Source of the DNA: Leptolinea sp964424035
GTDB lineage: Bacteria > Chloroflexota > Anaerolineae > Anaerolineales > Anaerolineaceae
Assembly (NCBI GenBank): GCA_964424035.1
Contig: CAYRHB010000061.1
Coordinates: 1-21,261 of the forward strand
Length of the DNA: 21,261 nt
Direction of reading: 5' to 3'
Position numbers and translations under genes: made by a program. Below the pieces are notes generated by a model. That model saw only the letters and a program-made list of their open reading frames with translations. It made no database searches and was not told where the DNA came from. This document shows, piece after piece, positions 15,580-21,261 of this stretch (its first letter is position 1; the number at the start of each line of letters is the position of its first letter).

Positions 15580-15659
15580 ACTGAGTTATGATCCTGCTTT
15601 CGTATCATCAGTCCAACAAAACCTACCCAACCATCCGGAGATGAGGGTGAGACAGGTTT
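15580..15659 (-). promoter_or_regulatory. Hairpins of the argGH attenuator
   Basis: Two hairpins precede the terminator on the - strand. Hairpin 1 pairs AAACCT (15659-15654) and ACCC (15648-15645) with GGGTAGGTTT (15628-15619), with an inner CATC-TCCG-GATG stem. Its 5' arm is inside the leader-peptide codons right after the Arg-Arg pair. Hairpin 2 pairs ACTGATGAT (15612-15604) with ATCAT and CAGT (15592-15580), leaving a 4-nt bulge. A ribosome stalled at the Arg codons would cover or melt hairpin 1. I could not settle which segment acts as antiterminator. Confidence 0.6.
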
Positions 15660-15685
15660 CGTCGGATTCGCAGCTCGAATTTCAT
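15623..15685 (-). CDS. Arginine leader peptide of the argGH attenuator
   Basis: A 20-codon reading frame, MKFELRIRRNLSHPHLRMVG, ends with TAG at 15625-15623. Four of its 20 residues are arginine, three of them within an R-I-R-R run encoded by CGA codons. It lies between a promoter and a terminator upstream of two arginine-biosynthesis genes, exactly the position and composition of a sensing peptide. The expected transcription start (about 15685-15687) nearly coincides with its ATG, so the message may be leaderless. Low charged Arg-tRNA would stall the ribosome at the R-I-R-R run and favour read-through into argG. The mechanism is inferred from the layout. Confidence 0.75.
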   Translation of the reverse strand: MKFELRIRRNLSHPHLRMVG

Positions 15686-15692
15686 TGCCTGT

Positions 15693-15720
15693 ATTTTACC
15701 GGAGAATGGCACAGAGTCAA
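15693..15720 (-). promoter_or_regulatory. Promoter of the argGH operon
   Basis: On the - strand TTGACT (15720-15715), a 16-bp spacer and TAAAAT (15698-15693) form a good sigma70-type promoter. The start point would be about 15685-15687, at or within two bases of the leader-peptide ATG. Confidence 0.7.
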
Positions 15721-15771
15721 GGACTTTCACCTTTTTTGCTTGTCGTGGTTGAGCCATAGCGGCGTTAAAGC

Positions 15772-16836
15772 TCAGGTATGAAAAATGAAGCGCAATTCAT
15801 CCAGAAGGCGGGAATTCGCCTCCGGCTTTTGGGTGGAGAGGCGTATGTGATAAGGAAGACCAAAGGAGGCACAATCGCGTACCTGAATGGACTTTTGCAG
15901 CAGAAGTTTCCGGATCATTCCCGCCTCTTCCGGGGTTTGTATGACACAATAATGCGTGGATGAGTAAACCGGTTTTGCGGTTATGGTTGACAGGGCAGTA
16001 AAGAACCGGTCACGCTCAAGGTAAAGATCTTTCAAACTATTTTCATAGTATTCAAGGTCATCCAATACAGCCAATCCCGCAGCCTGCGCCAGGGCATTGA
16101 CACTCCACGCGGGCTGCAGATTTTTCATGGTGGACAGAATTTCCCCGTCTGCGAGGGCGTATCCAAGCCGGAGGCCGGCCAGGGCGAAATCTTTGGTCAT
16201 GGATCGTAACCGGATCACATTTCCCCCCGGGACATATCCAAAGAATCCCTGCCCGGTAAAAGCCCTGTATGCTTCGTCCAGCACCAACCGGGTTTTATTG
16301 CCGCACGCCTGCGCGATTCTATGTATTTCGTCTTCAGAAAGCAGGTATCCGGTCGGGTTATTGGGATTGCACACAAAGACCAGCTTAGGCTCCACAGATT
16401 GGATCTTCTCCAAAAGCTGATCAATATCCGGTGAAAACAAGGGCGGTTCCGCACGCAGTTCAATCACATCTGCTCCCAATCGCTTTGCAGCCCGCGCATA
16501 CTCGCCAAATGTTGGACCCTGAATCAGAACCCGGTCCTCCGGTTTTATATGAGCCATGATAGTCAGCCAGATCAATTCCGCCGTTCCGTTGCCGGGAAAG
16601 ATCTCATCATGATCCACAGAATTGACTTCAGCCAGACGGGATGATAATTCTGCACAAAACCGGTCCGGGTATTTGGACACATCCACATTCTGGATGGCTT
16701 CCAGTACGCGCGGCGATGGGCCGAAGGGATTGCTGTTGACAGAGAAATCCAGTATCCCGTCCTCGTTGATTCCCAGTGATTTCAATTCAGCCGGGTTTAG
16801 ACCGCCATGATCTTCATGAGACGTAATGGATGGCAA
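15772..16836 (-). CDS. cobD: Threonine-phosphate decarboxylase (CobD/HisC-like aminotransferase fold)
   Basis: A PLP-dependent fold-type I enzyme of 354 residues that would decarboxylate L-threonine O-3-phosphate to (R)-1-amino-2-propanol phosphate, the linker of the cobalamin nucleotide loop. Visible features are the FSVNSNPFGPSP start, GNGTAELIW, CNPNNPTG (about 156-163), LDEAY (Asp187) and the PLP lysine in SMTKDFALAGLRLGY (Lys215). HisC has the same fold; the adjacent cbiB and cobQ make the cobalamin role much more likely. I start at TTG 16836 because GGAGG lies 8 nt upstream; longer in-frame starts run deep into cbiB. It overlaps the cbiB end by 23 nt. Symbol usage follows Salmonella; other organisms call it CobC. 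Confidence 0.85.
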   Translation of the reverse strand: MPSITSHEDHGGLNPAELKSLGINEDGILDFSVNSNPFGPSPRVLEAIQNVDVSKYPDRFCAELSSRLAEVNSVDHDEIFPGNGTAELIWLTIMAHIKPEDRVLIQGPTFGEYARAAKRLGADVIELRAEPPLFSPDIDQLLEKIQSVEPKLVFVCNPNNPTGYLLSEDEIHRIAQACGNKTRLVLDEAYRAFTGQGFFGYVPGGNVIRLRSMTKDFALAGLRLGYALADGEILSTMKNLQPAWSVNALAQAAGLAVLDDLEYYENSLKDLYLERDRFFTALSTITAKPVYSSTHYCVIQTPEEAGMIRKLLLQKSIQVRDCASFGLPYHIRLSTQKPEANSRLLDELRFIFHT

Positions 16837-17752
16837 TGAAAATTCCTCCACAAAGTAATAAACTGAGCACCATCGCAACACTGACCAACCGGATGGACCG
16901 GGAAATATCCTGTTCAACCGGAAGGTTGGAACCACCTTCAAGCCGGTAATTTCCCGGTTTTTCCAGTATCACACATAACGCCCCGGCTGCCGCAGACATG
17001 GTCCACCCGGCATTGGGACTGGTTGTTTTGCTATGCTGTTCACACAGAATTTTCCAGGCATTGACAGGATTCATCCCTGACAACAGGGAAGAAACCACCA
17101 GTAGTAAACCGGCGGTCCTGGCCGGGATCCAGTTCAATATATCGTCCAGACGGGCTGCCGCTTTTCCAAAATACTCAAAATCTTCATTCCTGTACCCGAT
17201 CATCGCATCGGCTGTGTTCACAAACCGGTACGCCCATGCCAGGGGGAGCCCTCCAACCGCAAAAAACAGGAGTGGAGACAGGAAACTGTCGGTAAGGTTT
17301 TCTGTCAGTGATTCGATCGCGGCGGATGCCACATGTCCGCGGGATAATTGGCCTGTTTCCCGACTGACCAGATGCCAGGCGGTCAACCGGCGGGCTTCAT
17401 CCAGGTCCGCGTTCTTCAACGCGGATTGCACCTGCCTGACTGCGGAGATTAATCTGCGGAACGAAAAAGTCGCCTTGAGGAATATGGCGGTCAGAATAAC
17501 CTGCACCCAGTAAGGAAAAGAGGGCAGAATAATTTGAAGGAGAACAAAAGGCAGGGAAAACAACACAATCCCGGAAACGAGCAGAGTTGCTCCTGCCCAT
17601 CCCCGGCGTTGGGTACTGCCTGTATTAAAGGCTCCGGACACCAGGCGGATATAGGTCCCCATGGCAACCACCGGGTGTACACAATTCGGCGGGTCGCCCA
17701 GACTGAGGTCCAATAGAACGGCGGCAATCAAACCGGCCAACGGAGCAGGCAC
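16814..17752 (-). CDS. cbiB: Adenosylcobinamide-phosphate synthase CbiB
   Basis: An inner-membrane enzyme that attaches the aminopropanol (phosphate) linker to adenosylcobyric acid. It has 312 residues from GTG 17752. Conserved stretches are LLDLSLGDPPNCVHPVVAMG near the start, the RRLISAVRQVQSALKNADLDEAR region, and ESLTENLTDSFLSPLLFFAVGGLPLAWAYRFVNTADAMIGY in the middle, plus several hydrophobic helices including the C-terminal one. GAGGGAG lies 9 nt before the GTG, which is 1 nt past the cobQ stop; an ATG at 17782 would overlap cobQ by 29 nt and lacks such a site. The neighbours use its substrate and supply its linker. Confidence 0.92.
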   Translation of the reverse strand: MPAPLAGLIAAVLLDLSLGDPPNCVHPVVAMGTYIRLVSGAFNTGSTQRRGWAGATLLVSGIVLFSLPFVLLQIILPSFPYWVQVILTAIFLKATFSFRRLISAVRQVQSALKNADLDEARRLTAWHLVSRETGQLSRGHVASAAIESLTENLTDSFLSPLLFFAVGGLPLAWAYRFVNTADAMIGYRNEDFEYFGKAAARLDDILNWIPARTAGLLLVVSSLLSGMNPVNAWKILCEQHSKTTSPNAGWTMSAAAGALCVILEKPGNYRLEGGSNLPVEQDISRSIRLVSVAMVLSLLLCGGIFIAIHYVS

Positions 17753-17753
17753 G

Positions 17754-19244
17754 TTATTGAACTCCCTCTTCGATAATCGCATCCAACTGAGGCATGTTCA
17801 GGGATGATTCCAGAACATCCGCCAGCCGGTCATAGGAGGCACTTCTGGCCGCTTTAAAATTTTTCCCAGAGCTGCGAGTATTCAGGCTTTCGAGCCATGC
17901 CGTTCGTAGATTGTCATTCTCAAAAATCCCATGCAAATATGTGCCCCAGATACGCCCGTTTTCCGAAATGCTTCCGTCGGGTTCGTTTACCGGGTTGTTC
18001 TCGCGTGATTTGATCTCGAATAAAGGCCTGATGGACCGGGTCTGTCCCGTATGAATTTCATACCCGGATACCGGTTGACCGCAGATACCCTGTAGGAAGG
18101 TTCCTGCCAGGATGGATGCCTGACTGCGCGTGGTCGTTTTAGTGGGTAAAAGGGTTGTAGTTACCGGTAATAATCCCAAACCTTCAATGGACATCAGGTT
18201 TGATTCAACTCCCTGTTCGTCCGTGATCTCCTTCCCCAGTATCTGGTACCCTCCACATATCCCGACGACAGCTGTTCCCCCGGCAGCCAGTTCACAGATT
18301 CTCTGTGACAGGCCGTTCTCTTTCAACCACTGCATATCCGATATTGTGCTTTTGCTGCCCGGAATGATAATGGCGGCCGGATTTATTAGCTGATCGACGC
18401 TGCCAGTAAAATGCAGATTGACTCCCTCTTCCAGCTGGAGCGGGTCAAGATCATCGAAATTGCTGATATGGGGCAGGTGGATGACGGCAATATCCTTTTC
18501 AGGATTTGATGCCTTGCTGTGGGTGATGACAGCCGCGTCTTCCTCCGCCATACCATGGGAATGAATGAAGGGCACAACGCCAATTACCGGACGGCCTGAT
18601 TTTTCTTCCAGCATCCGGATCCCATCTGAAAACAGGTTTGCATCCCCCCGGAACTTGTTGACGATCAATCCCCGGATCAGGCGGTTGTCTTCATCATCTA
18701 AGAGCCAGAGGGTTCCAAGCAATTGGGCGAATACACCGCCGCGGTCAATATCCCCCGCAAGTAGACAGGGGGCACTGGCATACCGGGCGGCTGCCAGATT
18801 GACAACATCATTTTTTCTGAGGTTGATCTCTGCCGGACTGCCGGCGCCTTCCAGGATGAGCAAATCATATTTTTCTTTCAGACGGTCGATACTTTCTGTG
18901 ACTGATTGCCAGAGATTCTGCCTGCGGGAATAATAATCACCGGCGCTCAATGTATCCAGGACTTTTCCATGGATTACGACCTGGCTGCGTGAATCAGCTT
19001 CGGGCTTTAGAAGAATGGGATTCATATCCACGTACGGTTCAATTCCTGAAGCATACGCCTGAACAGCCTGCGCCCGGCCAATTTCTCCCCCGGAACACAC
19101 AGCCGCATTGTTGCTCATGTTCTGCGCTTTGAATGGGCAAACCCGAATACCCCGGCGTGCGTATAAACGGCATAGACCGGTAACCAGCAGGCTTTTACCG
19201 GCTGAAGACATGGTTCCAAGGATCATCAGGGTCTTTGCGGTCAT
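17754..19244 (-). CDS. cobQ: Cobyric acid synthase
   Basis: A glutamine-dependent cytoplasmic amidase that amidates four side chains of adenosylcobyrinic a,c-diamide (CobQ/CbiP). It has 496 residues. The N-terminal dethiobiotin-synthase-like ATPase half starts LMILGTMSSAGKSLLVTGLCR (P-loop variant at 10-18) and contains FKAQNMSNNA (38-47) and ILEGAGSPAEINL (130-142). The C-terminal glutaminase half has VGICGGYQILG with nucleophile Cys330 and GTYLHGIFEN with His438. The ATG follows GGTGAG. It is first of three cobalamin genes. No corrin-ring genes and no cobalamin riboswitch are visible in the short space upstream. Confidence 0.96.
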   Translation of the reverse strand: MTAKTLMILGTMSSAGKSLLVTGLCRLYARRGIRVCPFKAQNMSNNAAVCSGGEIGRAQAVQAYASGIEPYVDMNPILLKPEADSRSQVVIHGKVLDTLSAGDYYSRRQNLWQSVTESIDRLKEKYDLLILEGAGSPAEINLRKNDVVNLAAARYASAPCLLAGDIDRGGVFAQLLGTLWLLDDEDNRLIRGLIVNKFRGDANLFSDGIRMLEEKSGRPVIGVVPFIHSHGMAEEDAAVITHSKASNPEKDIAVIHLPHISNFDDLDPLQLEEGVNLHFTGSVDQLINPAAIIIPGSKSTISDMQWLKENGLSQRICELAAGGTAVVGICGGYQILGKEITDEQGVESNLMSIEGLGLLPVTTTLLPTKTTTRSQASILAGTFLQGICGQPVSGYEIHTGQTRSIRPLFEIKSRENNPVNEPDGSISENGRIWGTYLHGIFENDNLRTAWLESLNTRSSGKNFKAARSASYDRLADVLESSLNMPQLDAIIEEGVQ

Positions 19245-19299
19245 ACGATCTCACCAATCATATCAAACAACGACCCGGTGGATGCTCAATAATTAAAGG

Positions 19300-19326
19300 A
19301 AAAACCGGAACAATGTTCCGGTTTTT
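19300..19326 (-). terminator. Terminator downstream of dnaA
   Basis: A perfect 12-bp inverted repeat, AAAAACCGGAAC (19300-19311) and GTTCCGGTTTTT (19315-19326), over a 3-nt loop. The A and T runs at its ends let it work on both strands. It lies 24 nt after the dnaA stop and 55 nt before cobQ, so the cob genes should have their own promoter. Confidence 0.85.
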
Positions 19327-19350
19327 CGGCGCAATGATGTGACATTGATA

Positions 19351-20706
19351 TTACAGGGCCATCGGCGTCCGGCCAAACAACTGATCGCGCAATTGCACAA
19401 CCTGACGGCGGAGATGATCGTCGCGTTCGATCAGGTCGGCAACCTTTTCACAGGCATACATCACAGTAGTGTGGTCACGACCGCCAAGCGCCTGCCCGAT
19501 TTGTGGCAGGGAGACATTGGCGACTTCACGCAACAGGTACATGGCTACCTGGCGTGGTAAAGCCACCCCGCGGGAACGGTCGCGGCCGAGCATTTGCTCT
19601 GTAGTGACGCCAAAGGCGCGGGCTACAGTGGTGACCACCTGGCGTGGTTCCATGGAACTGTGTTGCGGCAACAAATCGGCCAGGGCTGAAGTAACCAGTT
19701 GGGTGGTGAGCGGCATCCCGCTCAGGTCGGAAAAGGCCAGTACACGGGTCAGGGCGCCTTCCAGTTCGCGGATATTCGATTGGATCTGGCGGGCGATCAT
19801 TTCAATGATCTCATTGGGGACCTGTCTTCCGGCACGTTCGGCTTTTGACCGCAAGATTGCCATGCGGGTTTCAAGGTCAGGCGGTTGGATATCCACCGTC
19901 AGACCCCATTCAAAGCGTGAACGCAGCCGTTCTTCAAGGGTGACCATGGCCTTCGGGGGTCGGTCAGAAGAAATTACAAGCTGTTTATTGGCTCCATGCA
20001 GGGCATTGAAAGTGTGGAAGAATTCTTCCTGGGTTGATTCCTTCCCGGCGATGAATTGAATATCATCGATCAGCAAAATGTCGGCTTTGCGGTACCGGTC
20101 ACGGAAATGATTGGTATTGTGGCTGCGAATGGCATTGATAAGGTCATTGGTAAAGTCTTCTGATGAAACATAAAGCACCGACAAATTACGGGCATTTGTC
20201 GCGTTGCCGATGGCTTGCAGCATATGGGTTTTTCCCAGCCCCACACCGCCGTATAAAAACAGGGGGTTATAGGCGCGGGCGGGATTTTCTGCCACAGCCA
20301 GGCTGGCTGCATGGGCCAGCCGGTTGCTGGGACCGACAACAAAGGTATCAAATGTATACCTGGGATTCAGCGTGCGGTTTGTACGGACTTCCGTCTCACG
20401 CTGCTCTTCTTCGATTTCGTTTTCAATCAGGGCTTCATCAACAGCGGGTTCAATGTTCTTTTGCCAGACAATAAACCGCACAGTCTGGCTGGAATCCATG
20501 AGGCCGGTCAGGATCCGGGAGACCGTGCTGGTAAGACGGGTTTCCAACCAGTCACGGGCATAAGCGTTTTGAACCCCGATGGTGAACAGGTTCTTCTCAT
20601 AATTGATCAATTCTGTACTGCGGACCCAGGTATCAAAATTGGCTTTGGGCATTTCCATTTGAAGCTGGCCAAGTGTTGCCTGCCATGCGGACTGTGGATT
20701 AATCAT
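19351..20706 (-). CDS. dnaA: Chromosomal replication initiator protein DnaA
   Basis: The AAA+ initiator that binds and opens oriC, 451 residues. Domain I is 1-80 (W8, and FDTWVRSTEL at 24-33). A short acidic linker follows (about 86-112). Domain III starts NPRYTFDTFVVGPSNRLAHAA, with Walker A GGVGLGKT (153-160), Walker B LLIDDIQF (211-218), sensor region ISSDRPP and RLRSRFEWGL carrying the arginine finger. Domain IV has the helix-turn-helix GRDRSRGVALPRQVAMYL and the family signature GRDHTTVMYACEKV (409-422). I choose ATG 20706 because GGAGA lies 7 nt upstream; an in-frame TTG at 20724 has no such site. Unusually, dnaN is not next to it: cobQ follows downstream and an oxidase gene lies upstream. 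Confidence 0.97.
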   Translation of the reverse strand: MINPQSAWQATLGQLQMEMPKANFDTWVRSTELINYEKNLFTIGVQNAYARDWLETRLTSTVSRILTGLMDSSQTVRFIVWQKNIEPAVDEALIENEIEEEQRETEVRTNRTLNPRYTFDTFVVGPSNRLAHAASLAVAENPARAYNPLFLYGGVGLGKTHMLQAIGNATNARNLSVLYVSSEDFTNDLINAIRSHNTNHFRDRYRKADILLIDDIQFIAGKESTQEEFFHTFNALHGANKQLVISSDRPPKAMVTLEERLRSRFEWGLTVDIQPPDLETRMAILRSKAERAGRQVPNEIIEMIARQIQSNIRELEGALTRVLAFSDLSGMPLTTQLVTSALADLLPQHSSMEPRQVVTTVARAFGVTTEQMLGRDRSRGVALPRQVAMYLLREVANVSLPQIGQALGGRDHTTVMYACEKVADLIERDDHLRRQVVQLRDQLFGRTPMAL

Positions 20707-21134
20707 CAAATGGTCTCCGATCAAAGATTCTGTGTTGCGTCTGAAAAAGGCAGTCGATAAGAAAGCCCACTGCGTGGCAATGGGATTAATCCGGCTATGA
20801 TTCTCAGATAATGGGGGTGAAAATGCCTGGGGGCGTTCCCCTCTAATTCACTACCAAATTCTATCAAAAAGGGAATTGTCAAACAAGGTGAATTGGCTAC
20901 GATTGCCTAAAAAAACCCGAAAATTTAAGGTTATTAATCTTAAAGAAAACCCTATTTGTGAATCCTTAAGATTCCAAGTTCGAATTTGTGTTCTTGCCAT
21001 GTATAGGATTTATTCAGATTTTATTTAGCCATATATGGGGGTTGGTGCTTAAAAATCGATTCCTACCCCTTTAATTGGGGGGTGTGGAGAATGAATTATT
21101 CTAGAAGAAACTCAAATCGATTTCGAGTCGGGAA
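20707..21134. promoter_or_regulatory. AT-rich region upstream of dnaA, possible origin region
   Basis: This 428-bp gene-free stretch becomes very A/T-rich between about 20890 and 21060. It contains an 8-bp inverted repeat AATCTTAA (20936-20943)/TTAAGATT (20966-20973), two copies of AAATCGATT (21053-21061, 21114-21122) and a CCCC-TTTAATT-GGGG hairpin (21066-21080). One near-consensus DnaA box in reverse, TTCTCCACA, is at 21091-21083, and a weaker TTATTCAGA is near 21010. No cluster of good DnaA boxes is visible, so an origin here is only a possibility; autoregulation of dnaA is equally plausible. Confidence 0.35.
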
Positions 21135-21261
21135 TCATTTTTGCGAGTCCGTCAGGATGAGTTTGGCCGCATTCCGGCCTATCTCTACGGCGAAATTTGT
21201 CCCTCTATCCCACGGGTAGACCTGGCTCATGCTGGCATAGAACAACCCCTGAATGGGTGTT
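21135..21261 (-). CDS. C-terminal end of a FAD-dependent amine oxidase/protoporphyrinogen oxidase-like protein (partial)
   Basis: The - strand frame entering at the right edge encodes 41 residues up to TGA at 21137-21135. It contains GLFYASMSQVYPWDRGTNFA followed by VEIGRNAAKLIL. The S-Q-x-Y-P-x-D-R-G-x-N-x-A-V pattern followed by a G-R-x-A helix is the FAD-binding C-terminal signature of flavin amine-oxidase-type proteins related to protoporphyrinogen oxidase and phytoene desaturase. The rest of the gene is outside the window, so the specific enzyme is unknown. It is transcribed toward dnaA, and only weak hairpins separate them. Confidence 0.7.
   Translation of the reverse strand, partial: TPIQGLFYASMSQVYPWDRGTNFAVEIGRNAAKLILTDSQK

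Noticed and set aside
15540..15720. T-box riboswitch ahead of argG
   Set aside because: The conserved T-box antiterminator sequence (AGGGTGGNACCGCG type) is absent; the Arg-rich leader ORF explains the terminator better.
19469..20059. 196-codon + strand ORF antisense to dnaA
   Set aside because: It mirrors the unambiguous dnaA coding sequence, with no start signal or family resemblance.
20858..20882. - strand dnaA promoter TTGACA...TAGAAT
   Set aside because: The -35 is perfect but the spacer to TAGAAT is only 13 bp, too short for a normal promoter, and no hexamer at 16-18 bp fits well.
12889..21261. CRISPR arrays, rRNA or tRNA genes
   Set aside because: No regular direct repeats with spacers, no cloverleaf and no rRNA-like sequence noticed anywhere in the window.

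Overview
The window looks like a chromosomal piece of a free-living, motile bacterium of moderate GC content. My best guess is a member of the Chloroflexota, probably class Anaerolineae, but this rests on the overall protein flavour and not on a marker comparison. One IS-like terminus sits at the extreme left edge; the rest reads as ordinary chromosome.

Left third (1-6819, + strand): an IS21-like element end (1-55), a good sigma70-type promoter (71-98), a structured untranslated leader ending in an intrinsic terminator (315-357), then a complete high-affinity (Liv-type) ABC importer operon. It encodes a solute-binding lipoprotein, two permeases (LivH, LivM) and two ATPases (LivG, LivF), followed by a YtcJ-type metal-dependent amidohydrolase and a strong bidirectional terminator (6776-6819). 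The simplest reading is uptake plus intracellular hydrolysis of one amide-type substrate. The binding-protein gene carries an in-frame TAA about 80% of the way through, with the missing C-terminus continuing in the same frame directly after it.

Middle (6850-12793): a chemoreceptor/CheW pair and a second, paralogous chemoreceptor, all on the - strand, then a divergent gene for a YjdF-family (DUF2992) protein. The spacers hold a 20-nt motif shared upstream of both receptors, a perfect 11-bp inverted repeat, and terminator-like hairpins in the leaders of the second receptor gene and of yjdF.

Right (12889-21261, - strand): argH and argG, preceded by a very clear arginine attenuator: promoter, a 20-residue leader peptide containing an Arg-Ile-Arg-Arg run, two hairpins and a terminator. 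Upstream of this lie three cobalamin late-step genes (cobQ, cbiB, cobD), then dnaA with its AT-rich upstream region, and finally the 3' end of a FAD-dependent amine-oxidase-type gene cut by the window edge.

The strongest new observations are the arg leader-peptide attenuator with a nearly leaderless leader ORF, the structured leader and terminator ahead of the liv/amidohydrolase operon, and the interrupted binding-protein gene.
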